Assembly (NCBI GenBank): GCA_943330925.2
Contig: CALQJP020000032.1
Location: 1-13,212, forward strand
Source of the DNA: Chryseobacterium gleum
GTDB taxonomy: Bacteria > Bacteroidota > Bacteroidia > Flavobacteriales_D > Sanyastnellaceae
Length of the DNA: 13,212 nt
Direction of reading: 5' to 3'
In this document: one piece after another, positions 5,466 to 12,933 of the stretch
How positions within the stretch are numbered: position 1 is the stretch's first letter
How the letters are laid out: every line of letters begins with the position of its first letter
The notes under the pieces: model-generated
Seen by the model: the letters and a program-made list of their open reading frames with translations, nothing else
What the model was told of the DNA's origin: nothing
The model's database searches: none
Translations under genes and position numbers: made by a program

Positions 5466-7280
5466 ATGTATAACCTTTTGCAATTAAACAGCATGAAGGT
5501 GGCTGAACTCAAGGAAGTAGCAGACAAGCTGGCCATCGACAATGCAGACAAACTGAAAAAACAGGATCTCATTTACAAGATTCTCGATGTGCAAGCTCTG
5601 AAAGCTGAACCTGCTGAACCTACTGCACCTGCGCCAGCAGCGGAAGCTAATCAACCAACCTCGGAGGCTCCCGCGGAGCAACAGGGCAAGGGCAAACGCG
5701 AACGTGCTCGCAAGCCCGCCAAGGGCAGCGAACAGCCAGGCGATTTGTTTGAAGAGCCTGCTCAAGCGGAAACTCCTGCTGCAGAACAATCGGCTGCACC
5801 TGAAGTAAAGGAACGCGGAGAAACACGTCCACAACCGCAACGACAACCGCAGCAGCAACAGCAGCCACGTCAGTTGCAAGGTCCTAACCAAGGGCAAGAG
5901 CGTCATCAGCATGGTCAGCACGACAAGCGTCGTTTCGATCAGCCTAACGATCGCGGACAAGGTCAGCCACAGGCTCAGGGCCAGTCACAACAACAACAAC
6001 AACCGCAGCATCAACCTCAGCAGCAGCAGTCGCCGCAGTCACAACAACAACAAGGAAACCCTAACCAAAATCAGGGTCAGGGCGGCAATTACCAGCAGCA
6101 GCAGCAAAACGTGATTCGTCCGGATAAGGCGAAGCGCGGCCAGGCCGATGAGCATGGCTATAACTTCGATGGCATTGTGTTGGCCGAAGGTGTGTTGGAA
6201 ATCATGCCCGATGGCTTCGGCTTTATGCGTTCGTCGGACTTCAACTACCTGAATTCTCCCGACGATGTGTATGTGTCGCAGCAACAAATAAAACTCTATG
6301 GTCTTTTGACGGGGGATACCGTTGAAGGAGCTATTCGTCCGCCACGAGAAGGGGAGAAGTATTTCCCGCTTATTCGTGTGGACAGAATCAATGGCCGCGA
6401 CCCCAACTTCGTGCGTGACCGTGTGCCGTTCAAATTTTTGACGCCACTGTTCCCGTATGAACGTTTTCATATTGCGGACAACAACTCGAACATTTCCATG
6501 CGTATTATGGATTTGTTTGCCCCTATCGGAAAGGGTCAGCGCGGTATGCTCGTGTCGCAGCCCAAGACCGGTAAGACCACGTTGTTGAAGGACATCGCCA
6601 ATGCGATTGCTAAGAACCACCCGGAGACTTACCTCATCGTGTTACTCATCGATGAGCGCCCGGAAGAGGTGACCGATATGAAGCGCAGTGTGAAGGCCGA
6701 GGTAATCGCTTCAACCTTTGATGAACCTGCAGAGCGCCACGTGAAGATCGCCAACATCGTGCTTGAGAAAGCCAAGCGTATGGTGGAGTGCGGACACGAT
6801 GTGTGCATTTTGCTCGACTCCATTACCCGTTTGGCCCGCGCATACAATACCGTTTCACCTTCCAGCGGAAAGGTACTCTCCGGCGGTGTCGAAGCGAATG
6901 CGCTCGAGAAGCCAAAGCGTTTCTTCGGTGCGGCTCGTAAGATTGAAAACGGAGGCTCGTTGACGATTATCGCAACAGCCCTTGTAGATACAGGCTCTAA
7001 GATGGACGAAGTAATCTTCGAAGAATTCAAAGGAACCGGTAACATGGAATTGCAGTTGGAGCGTAAGATTTCCAACCGACGCATTTTCCCTGCAATTGAT
7101 ATTCTTTCTTCAGGAACTCGTAAGGAAGATTTGCTGCACGACCGTGATGTGTTGCAGCGCATGTGGATATTGCGTCGACACCTTGCCGATATGAACCCGG
7201 TGGAGGCGATGGAGTTCGTGAAAGATCGTATTGACAAGACCAAGAACAACGAGGAGTTCCTTGTAAGTATGAATTCATAA
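5466..7280 (+). CDS. rho: Transcription termination factor Rho with long Gln-rich insert
   Basis: A 604-residue Rho, clearly longer than the roughly 420 residues of E. coli Rho. Rho is the hexameric RNA-dependent ATPase that ends transcription of untranslated RNA. A Rho N-terminal helical domain (about 1-43, MYNLLQLNSMKVAELKEVAD) is followed by a low-complexity linker of about 190 residues. Within it, residues 121-216 are about 44/96 Gln. The cold-shock-type RNA-binding domain (about 236-308) carries RNP1 DGFGFMRS at 249-256. The ATPase has Walker A PKTGKTT (366-372), DERPEEVTDM and Walker B CILLDS (Asp451). Q- and R-loop regions appear intact. The first ATG fits the family start MYxxLxLN better than the internal Met10. 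The linker is encoded by CAA/CAG-rich DNA (about 5985-6060) that may vary in length. It is the first gene of a plus-strand group. Confidence 0.97.
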   Translation: MYNLLQLNSMKVAELKEVADKLAIDNADKLKKQDLIYKILDVQALKAEPAEPTAPAPAAEANQPTSEAPAEQQGKGKRERARKPAKGSEQPGDLFEEPAQAETPAAEQSAAPEVKERGETRPQPQRQPQQQQQPRQLQGPNQGQERHQHGQHDKRRFDQPNDRGQGQPQAQGQSQQQQQPQHQPQQQQSPQSQQQQGNPNQNQGQGGNYQQQQQNVIRPDKAKRGQADEHGYNFDGIVLAEGVLEIMPDGFGFMRSSDFNYLNSPDDVYVSQQQIKLYGLLTGDTVEGAIRPPREGEKYFPLIRVDRINGRDPNFVRDRVPFKFLTPLFPYERFHIADNNSNISMRIMDLFAPIGKGQRGMLVSQPKTGKTTLLKDIANAIAKNHPETYLIVLLIDERPEEVTDMKRSVKAEVIASTFDEPAERHVKIANIVLEKAKRMVECGHDVCILLDSITRLARAYNTVSPSSGKVLSGGVEANALEKPKRFFGAARKIENGGSLTIIATALVDTGSKMDEVIFEEFKGTGNMELQLERKISNRRIFPAIDILSSGTRKEDLLHDRDVLQRMWILRRHLADMNPVEAMEFVKDRIDKTKNNEEFLVSMNS

Positions 7281-7284
7281 AGCT

Positions 7285-7836
7285 ATGTGGGTGACGCGAT
7301 TGCCTTGGATATTGTCGTTGGTGTGGCTGGCTGTGCGTTGGGGTTTGGGATCTCAACTCGACGTGGAGTCGGCTCAAAATGCCGGCGTGCTGGTGAACAT
7401 GTTGTTCATTCTGTTGCTCGTGTTTCTGGGAATAGGCCTGCATTACAGGCGGTTGGATGGGCGTTTATCGGGCTTTCTCGAGGACTTTAAAGCATGTATG
7501 AAGCCGACGCTTTTGTATGTGCTGATGGCGCTGATTTTCATAGGGGTTTATTACGCATGGCTCAGCGATGACATCCAGGAGTTACGTTCCGCTTATATCG
7601 AAACGTTCAACGAAGGAATTAAGGATGAAAACAACCTCAATAACTTTCTGAGTCAGCACCCTGAAGAGAAGGGCAAGTCGGTAGAGGAGTTGATGCAGAA
7701 GAATCGTGATAACGTGGAGCGGAATGTTTCCGTGCAAACCAGAATCATGGGCGGCTCGCTGGCACTCACCTTTATGGCAGTTGTATATAGTTTACTGGCA
7801 GTTTTCTTTTGGAGATCCTTTGTTCGGAAATGGTAA
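7285..7836 (+). CDS. DUF4199-like integral membrane protein
   Basis: A 183-residue protein with about four hydrophobic segments (5-20, 35-53, 74-92, 155-176) and a charged, helical region between the third and fourth (about 95-150). This layout, with the last segment near the C terminus, resembles the DUF4199 family common in Bacteroidota, whose function is unknown. It starts 4 nt after the rho stop, so it is almost surely co-transcribed with rho. Its stop overlaps a possible upstream start of porT (ATGGTAA at 7830-7836). Confidence 0.7.
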   Translation: MWVTRLPWILSLVWLAVRWGLGSQLDVESAQNAGVLVNMLFILLLVFLGIGLHYRRLDGRLSGFLEDFKACMKPTLLYVLMALIFIGVYYAWLSDDIQELRSAYIETFNEGIKDENNLNNFLSQHPEEKGKSVEELMQKNRDNVERNVSVQTRIMGGSLALTFMAVVYSLLAVFFWRSFVRKW

Positions 7837-7874
7837 GGCAATTTTTACATAAAAATTCGTTTCTTGCATCGTTG

Positions 7875-8594
7875 ATGAAAAAAGGTGTAACTATACTCAT
7901 TGGTCTGTCGGCGTTGTTTTTTGCAACGCTTTCGCATGGCCAGTCTAAAACCCGGGAGAATCTGCCTTACTTCGATAGCAGGCTTTATCATTTCGGTTTT
8001 CTGCTTTCGCCCAATACGTCGTCATTCTTCATCGACTACAAGCCCGATTTCTCCTTTGGTGATTCGTTGCTGGGCATTGAGAATGTTCCGCAGGCGGGGT
8101 TCAACCTGGCATTGCTGGCCTCCTTTAATCCAATCAAGAACGTGAACTTGCGGTTTGTTCCCGGCCTGTCGTTTCAGGATCGCGGACTCAACTACACATT
8201 TCTCGCAGAAGGTAATAAGGTGGAAACCTATCTCAAACGAACGGAGTCGGTATGGTTGCAGTTTCCGCTTATGCTCAAACTGCGCACCAACAGGGTAGGC
8301 AATTTTGCGGCCTATGGTCTGATAGGAGGCTGCTACGGCATCGACATGCAATCGCAAAAGGACGTGAATGAGGCTGTTGCCGGAAAGATTGTAGTGAAGC
8401 TGGAGAAGACCGATATGACGATAGATGCCGGTGGTGGTTTCGATTTTTTCCTGCCTTATTTTAAGTTCGGTATTGAAATGAAAACCGGCTTCGGAATGAA
8501 GAATGTCCTGATTCAGGAAGGGAATCAGTTCACCGATCCCATCTCGCGTTTGCGCACGCGCACCTTCGTTCTCTCGCTTTGTTTCGAAGGTTAG
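7875..8594 (+). CDS. porT: PorT-type outer membrane protein, type IX secretion / gliding
   Basis: From ATG 7875 the protein has 239 residues, beginning with a signal peptide (MKKGVTILIGLSALFF, likely cut near SHGQ). The mature start NLPYFDSRLYHFGFLLSPNT is the characteristic opening of PorT/SprT proteins. Alternating hydrophobic segments to the end (TRTFVLSLCFEG) fit an 8-10-strand beta-barrel. PorT is needed for the type IX secretion system, which exports adhesins and hydrolases and is linked to gliding in Bacteroidota. The frame extends upstream to ATG 7830 (overlapping the previous stop) and 7809, but those starts put more than 15 residues before the signal peptide, so 7875 is preferred. 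Other T9SS genes are not in the window. PorT assignment rests on motif and size; a generic PorT-fold barrel protein is the alternative. Confidence 0.8.
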   Translation: MKKGVTILIGLSALFFATLSHGQSKTRENLPYFDSRLYHFGFLLSPNTSSFFIDYKPDFSFGDSLLGIENVPQAGFNLALLASFNPIKNVNLRFVPGLSFQDRGLNYTFLAEGNKVETYLKRTESVWLQFPLMLKLRTNRVGNFAAYGLIGGCYGIDMQSQKDVNEAVAGKIVVKLEKTDMTIDAGGGFDFFLPYFKFGIEMKTGFGMKNVLIQEGNQFTDPISRLRTRTFVLSLCFEG

Positions 8595-8670
8595 ATTCTT
8601 CACGCGCACGTGTTCATAATCGAATCATGATGGGTGTTGTGTATGCGCACATTGATTGCATTTTCGAAAC

Positions 8671-8979
8671 ATGAAAAAGTGGATTCTTCGTGCTGTAAAA
8701 AACAAGTACACCCTGTCGACGGTTGTGTTTTTGTTGTGGCTTACCTTTTTCAATGAAATCGATTTGATTTACATCTTTCAATCGCGTAAAGAAGTAGCTG
8801 CCTTGCGCACAGAGGTGCAGCGCATGAAAGACGATAATGCCCGCGCTGCAGAAGCGTTACACGACTTAACTACGAATACCTATTCCCTCGAGAAATTTGC
8901 CCGCGAGAATTATTACATGAAGAGGGAAAACGAAGAGGTGTATGTGTTCAAGGAGCGCCCTGCTCCGGCAAAGCAATAA
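8671..8979 (+). CDS. FtsB/DivIC-like septum formation initiator
   Basis: A 102-residue bitopic protein. A short basic N terminus is followed by one membrane segment (about 14-33, containing FLLWLTFFNEIDLIYIF), a coiled coil (about 37-70, KEVAALRTEVQRMKDDNARAAEAL) and a small C-terminal part with FARENYYMKRENEEVYVF. This is the FtsB/DivIC pattern, and FARE-YYMKR is typical of the Bacteroidota form. Members join FtsL and FtsQ/DivIB in the divisome. A TTG at 8656 would add five residues, but ATG 8671 with MKKW is the natural start. It lies 76 bp after porT and ends at a hairpin terminator. Confidence 0.88.
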   Translation: MKKWILRAVKNKYTLSTVVFLLWLTFFNEIDLIYIFQSRKEVAALRTEVQRMKDDNARAAEALHDLTTNTYSLEKFARENYYMKRENEEVYVFKERPAPAKQ

Positions 8980-9006
8980 TGAGGCTTCTGAAGCCGTTCA
9001 TTTTTC
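8979..9006 (+). terminator. Intrinsic terminator after the FtsB-like gene
   Basis: GGCTTC-T-GAAGCC (8983-8995) is extended by TGA/TTCA pairing with a bulged G and followed by TTTTT (9001-9005). The stem overlaps the stop codon region. It probably ends the rho-porT-ftsB transcript, leaving the beta-barrel gene at 9027 to be read from its own promoter or by readthrough. Confidence 0.55.
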
Positions 9007-9026
9007 AATTCTAATTCCTTTTTTTT

Positions 9027-10277
9027 ATGAAGCGCACTCTTGCAACTGTTCTTTTTTTGTCGGTTCAGGTTGGTTATTTAGTTGCTCAGAGTGCCGACAG
9101 CACGAGCAATTTCAAGGTTTATATCAATTGTAATTACTGCTACCAGGATTTTCTGAAGACCCAAATTACATGGGCCAATTTTGTGCAAGATCAATTTGTG
9201 AGCGATGTAGACCTTACCATTACCAGCTTGCGCACAGGCAGCGGTGGCAATGAGTTTCAGTTGCAGTTTGCGGGCAAGAAAGAACTGGTCGGATTGCGTG
9301 ATACGATGAAGTTTAGCACCAATGCCATCCAAACAGACAATGAGGTGCGCGAAATGCTTACACGCAAGGTGAAGCTGGGACTCGTGCGCTATGCTGCCTG
9401 CAGCAGTACGGGCGACTGCCTGAAAATTGAGAGCACCTCGGAGCAAGACAGCCTCGATATAGGCATTGGCAGCAACCCTGAAGAAGATGCCTGGAATGCC
9501 TGGGTTTTTCGCCTCGGTGCCAATGGGAATGTGGGGGCACAAAAGGTGTATCAGTCGGGCTATTTCAACTCTTCCTTTTCTGCATCACAGGTGAAGGAGA
9601 CGCATAAAATATCATTCGATGTGCGGGCGAATTACAGCGAGCAACGGTACGATTACTCAGGGTTTAAGGACACGTACATTTTACGCTCACAGTCGGCCAA
9701 TGCATCGTATGTCCATTCTATTAATGATCACTGGTCGGCCGGTGGTTTTGCTTACGCGGAGCGAAGCGATTTCAGTAATTATGACCTGTTTCAAAACGTT
9801 GCGGGGGCTGTTGAGTACAATGTTTTCCCTTACCAGGAGGCCCAAACCAAATCGTTGACGATGGTATACCGCGCAGGTTTTACCTACTACGATTTTCAGG
9901 AAGAAACGATTTTTAATAAAACGGTTGATCGTATTCCATCTCAATCGCTCACGATTGCAGCATCTTTTACCAAAGACTGGGGGCAGTTGTCAACGGGAGT
10001 GGAAGTGGCCAGTTTTCTCAATGATTTCGATCGAAACCACTTGTTCTTTTGGTGCAACTACGAGGTGCGTATCTTCAAGGGGCTTTCGGCCAACTCCTGG
10101 ATGAGCTACAGCATTCAACGCGACCAGGTGAACATCCGACTGGATGGAGCATCGCAGGAAGAAGTGTTGTTGCAACAACAGCAACTGTTGACAGGCTTTG
10201 AGTTGAACGCTTATGTGGGATTGAGCTATCGCTTTGGTTCGATTTATAATAACGTGGTGAACCCGAGATTTAATTAA
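9027..10277 (+). CDS. Outer-membrane beta-barrel protein with Cys-paired N-terminal domain
   Basis: A 416-residue exported protein. The signal peptide is about 1-20 (MKRTLATVLFLSVQVG, cut before QSAD). Residues about 28-135 form a soluble domain opening with VYINCNYCYQDF (Cys35, Cys38) and closing with AACSSTGDC (Cys125, Cys131). Similar N-termini occur in uncharacterised Bacteroidota outer membrane proteins. From about 155 to the end, short alternating strands rich in Tyr, Phe, Ser and Asp (for example HKISFDVRANYSEQRYDY, AYVGLSYRFGSIYNN) suggest a barrel of about 12 strands, somewhat like DUF481 proteins. The function is not known. The four cysteines could form disulfides in the periplasm. 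It is preceded by a terminator and ends one base before a heptamer repeat. Confidence 0.75.
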   Translation: MKRTLATVLFLSVQVGYLVAQSADSTSNFKVYINCNYCYQDFLKTQITWANFVQDQFVSDVDLTITSLRTGSGGNEFQLQFAGKKELVGLRDTMKFSTNAIQTDNEVREMLTRKVKLGLVRYAACSSTGDCLKIESTSEQDSLDIGIGSNPEEDAWNAWVFRLGANGNVGAQKVYQSGYFNSSFSASQVKETHKISFDVRANYSEQRYDYSGFKDTYILRSQSANASYVHSINDHWSAGGFAYAERSDFSNYDLFQNVAGAVEYNVFPYQEAQTKSLTMVYRAGFTYYDFQEETIFNKTVDRIPSQSLTIAASFTKDWGQLSTGVEVASFLNDFDRNHLFFWCNYEVRIFKGLSANSWMSYSIQRDQVNIRLDGASQEEVLLQQQQLLTGFELNAYVGLSYRFGSIYNNVVNPRFN

Positions 10278-10361
10278 TAGTGACTAGTGACTAGTGACTA
10301 GTGGCGAACCTTCAAATGTAATCCGTAATCTGTCATCTGTAATCCGTCATCCTTCATCATC
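10278..10361. repeat. 12-unit heptamer tract filling a convergent intergenic gap
   Basis: Twelve consecutive 7-mers can be read in one phase: three TAGTGAC, TAGTGGC, GAACCTT, CAAATGT, AATCCGT, AATCTGT, CATCTGT, AATCCGT, CATCCTT, CATCATC. They contain two different unit families. The tract starts on the base after the TAA of the beta-barrel gene. Its last unit overlaps the TGA (10357-10359) of the convergent glycosyltransferase gene. No ordinary terminator hairpin is visible here. Confidence 0.8.
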
Positions 10362-11742
10362 CTGCGATGGCCTTGCGTATTGCGGTCGCGTCGAAAGGGC
10401 CGTATACTTCCTTGCGGGGGCGAAGCGATGAAGTGCCTTTGGATTGGAGGTATTTTTCGATGGGGTCTTCGTCGATGTAGAGCGATTGTGCTACTCCTTC
10501 TGCAATCATCTGCGCTGCATAGTCTTTATAGATGCTATACTCTTGCAGGGAGTAATTTGAAATTTCGAATCCCAGGGCATCGAAGAATGTAGTAGAGTAG
10601 ATGCTAATCTGAATGCGCGATTCTCGCAGGAGCATCGTAAGTGATTGTTCGTTATCTATGATTACAAAACCGTCTTTTTCCAATGCTCGATATAACTCCT
10701 TGTTCTTTTCCAGCGGATGCATTTTGATGACCCATTTCCATTCGGGGTGCTTATCCATCAGCGGTTTTAACCGCTGTGCATAGGCCACATATTCTGCATG
10801 CATGTTTTTTTGCGCACAGATAAGTACCTGATGAGTGGGTGTGGTTGCTTGCGGCTTTACATCGGGTTGCCACAGGTAGTCGCCGCCTACCGTAATGCTC
10901 GAATCAGTGAATTCAATTCCCTTGAGCAGCAGCTCTTTCCAGTAGTTGCCATACACGCAAATATGATCGGGGAAGAAAGCGTTTTTAACGCCCTCCTTGA
11001 AAACATGCGGATACTGATAGTACAAATCGTTGCCGGAAATCAAGCCGTGTTGAAACTCTATGCTGCGAATTCCCAAAATGTTCAGTGCGGCTAAAAGCCC
11101 TTCGTTGTGGTAGTGACTGATGAAGACAACCGACTTAACCGGTTGCTTTTGAAACAGTGCATAGTAGAAACGGAAGTCGTCGTAGAAGACGTGTAGCGCT
11201 GAGAGTATATGTGATTTCTGTTTTTCAGACCAGGTATCTGATCGAAGCGTGCGCTGTGCTATTTCCGTAACCTCTTTGAGCAACGCTATTTCCTTGTTGT
11301 CGGGAGCTGCAAAGTTGCGAGGCATCGAATCGAGCGAGGCATCACAACGCAGACGAGGCTCATCCTTGCGGCTCAATACAGAAACAGTGCTTGGTTCAAA
11401 GAGGTCGACAGCGCTCTCCATGTAAATGGAATGCCAGCGATCGGAGCTGTCGAGGGCAATGCGAGCGGGATCGATAAAAACGATTTCGCGAAGTGCAGGT
11501 CTTTTGCCCGGCTTGCGTCGAAGCGCTTTGTATTGCATCAACGCCCACTGTGCCAATAGCGGCCACTGCAAGTAGTTTTTGAGAATGCGGTAATCGGCAC
11601 CGGCTTGCTCGTAGGTGAGAGCGTGCTGGAAAATTTTCAAGTACGAAAAGCGAGTACCACGATACAATGAAGAGTCACTCAATTTTTCTTTGAAAAGAGC
11701 ATTGAGGTGCTCAAACGATTGTATTTGGATTTCGCCCGACAC
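10357..11742 (-). CDS. GT-B-like surface glycan / capsule-type glycosyltransferase
   Basis: A 461-residue cytosolic protein without membrane segments. The C-terminal half resembles GT-B capsule and surface-polysaccharide enzymes. SIEFQHGLISGNDLYYQYP (228-245) contains the HG motif, DHICVYGNYWKELL (259-272) fits the start of the second Rossmann domain, and VIKMHPLE (338-345) with IYSTTFFDALGF (381-392) matches the K-HP and S-T-x(4)-A nucleotide-sugar-binding pattern. The N-terminal half (1-200) is mostly helical and unrecognised. It probably transfers a sugar or phospho-polyol unit, but donor and acceptor are unknown. GTG 11742 is the start: it lies 2 nt after the TAA of the upstream MauE-thioredoxin gene, with no early in-frame ATG, so the two are coupled. 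Confidence 0.65.
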   Translation of the reverse strand: MSGEIQIQSFEHLNALFKEKLSDSSLYRGTRFSYLKIFQHALTYEQAGADYRILKNYLQWPLLAQWALMQYKALRRKPGKRPALREIVFIDPARIALDSSDRWHSIYMESAVDLFEPSTVSVLSRKDEPRLRCDASLDSMPRNFAAPDNKEIALLKEVTEIAQRTLRSDTWSEKQKSHILSALHVFYDDFRFYYALFQKQPVKSVVFISHYHNEGLLAALNILGIRSIEFQHGLISGNDLYYQYPHVFKEGVKNAFFPDHICVYGNYWKELLLKGIEFTDSSITVGGDYLWQPDVKPQATTPTHQVLICAQKNMHAEYVAYAQRLKPLMDKHPEWKWVIKMHPLEKNKELYRALEKDGFVIIDNEQSLTMLLRESRIQISIYSTTFFDALGFEISNYSLQEYSIYKDYAAQMIAEGVAQSLYIDEDPIEKYLQSKGTSSLRPRKEVYGPFDATAIRKAIAG

Positions 11743-11744
11743 GC

Positions 11745-12830
11745 TTACTTGCCGGTGTAAGGTTGTTCAATGGCTGTCTTCAAAGCAGCAGCATCGAACT
11801 TGTTGCCTTCAATTCCTTCAAACGACTTGATGATGTTGCCATTCCAGAGGTAGAACAATCCGGGAGTGCTTGCGTTGCTTCCCAGCACAGTCCAGAATTT
11901 CGGAATATCGATCACTTGATACGGTTTGTTGAAACCGGTTTCCTTCAAGAACTCAGGAATCAAAAAGGCTTCTTCATCCATGAAGATGATGTAGGTGTCG
12001 GGGAGTTTCAATTTCGCAGCCAGTGCTTTGAGTTCCTTGGCTGTTTCGCGGCAATGGTCGCAACCCGGTGCAAAGAAGCAAACGAGCTTTTTACCTTCAT
12101 CCAGATTTACCTTTTTGCCACCGATGGTTTTGAATTCAGAGAAACGTGATTTCACTTTGGCTGGCTGAGCCTCTTCTACTTTCGCTCCTGAAGCGGTGTC
12201 GGCTGGAAGTGCTACTGCCTTCGTTGTATCGGCAGAATAGCTCTGAACGAGAGTGTCTTGCTGGTCATCGACAGAAGGCACGTTGTTTTCACCGATAACT
12301 TCGGTTGTTTGCTCTGTCTCCTCTTCACATGGGCAAAACGGGAAAACCGCGAACATGCCAAAAGCGGAAACGGAGTAGATGAACATGGGCACCATGAATC
12401 GGTTTTGTCCTTTTTCATGTTCCGCGGTGGTGCGGTAGATGTAAACCAAAAGACCGAGAGTAAGCACATTCTTAATAAACGCTTCGAGCGGTGTCATGGG
12501 GATAAGCTGGCCGAAGCAACCGCAGTTGCCATTCATGGCGCCGTGCTTCACCATTTCAATGGAAAGATGGACGCAGAAGGCTACCAGCAAGAAGGCGGTT
12601 ACCGGAATGACAAAGCGCTTGATGAAGTGGCGTTGGAGAATGGCAATACCGATAGCAACTTCCAATGCAATGAGCAGGCGCGAGAAGTAGGGGGCATCGC
12701 ACCATCCGCAAATGCCTAAATCGACCAATTGTTTTTCGAACATCCAAAGCGGAAACATTTTGGATACGGCAGAAACCAAAAAGAGAATCGAAACTACAAT
12801 GCGTGCAGTCCAAGGAAGATATGCTTTCAT
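11745..12830 (-). CDS. MauE/DoxX-like membrane protein fused to a thioredoxin-like domain
   Basis: A 361-residue inner-membrane protein. The N-terminal part (1-165) has about four to five membrane segments of the MauE/DoxX type and holds CGWC (41-44), NCGCFG (102-107) and FCPC (165-168). A low-complexity linker rich in Ala, Glu, Thr and Asp (170-225) leads to a thioredoxin-like domain (about 228-361) with active site PGCDHC (CDHC 257-260) and a cis-Pro region STPGLF (321-326). The layout suggests a thiol-disulfide relay in which the membrane part shuttles electrons to or from the attached thioredoxin-like domain, probably facing the periplasm. The partner proteins are unknown. It starts with ATG and is followed 2 nt after its stop by the glycosyltransferase gene. 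Weak promoter-like TAACTTGG lies upstream. Confidence 0.82.
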   Translation of the reverse strand: MKAYLPWTARIVVSILFLVSAVSKMFPLWMFEKQLVDLGICGWCDAPYFSRLLIALEVAIGIAILQRHFIKRFVIPVTAFLLVAFCVHLSIEMVKHGAMNGNCGCFGQLIPMTPLEAFIKNVLTLGLLVYIYRTTAEHEKGQNRFMVPMFIYSVSAFGMFAVFPFCPCEEETEQTTEVIGENNVPSVDDQQDTLVQSYSADTTKAVALPADTASGAKVEEAQPAKVKSRFSEFKTIGGKKVNLDEGKKLVCFFAPGCDHCRETAKELKALAAKLKLPDTYIIFMDEEAFLIPEFLKETGFNKPYQVIDIPKFWTVLGSNASTPGLFYLWNGNIIKSFEGIEGNKFDAAALKTAIEQPYTGK

Positions 12831-12933
12831 AGTGTGATTGAATTAACTTGATTGAGGCGGCCAAGTTAGATGAAAAGCCATTAACCCGAATTGGAACGAA
12901 CGATAAATAGCCCTAAGAAATCGTTAACGGAAT
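12831..12933. other. Intergenic region between two minus-strand genes
   Basis: This 103-bp gap carries a small inverted repeat, AACGAT (12899-12904) and ATCGTT (12920-12925), that may form a weak hairpin after the aminotransferase gene, with no T-run. It also holds TAACTTGG (minus strand), a poor match to the TAnnTTTG box, upstream of the MauE-thioredoxin gene. No heptamer repeats are present. Confidence 0.35.

Noticed and set aside
5484..5960. Long open frame antisense to the start of rho
   Set aside because: It arises from the biased Gln/Pro/Ala codons of the Rho linker; the translation is Leu/Arg-rich with no domain.
6039..7249. Two long minus-strand frames inside rho
   Set aside because: They are complements of the strongly conserved Rho domains and show no motif or start context of their own.
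7809..7874. Extended N-terminus of PorT starting at 7809 or 7830
   Set aside because: It overlaps the previous gene and would place extra polar residues before a clear signal peptide starting at the ATG at 7875.
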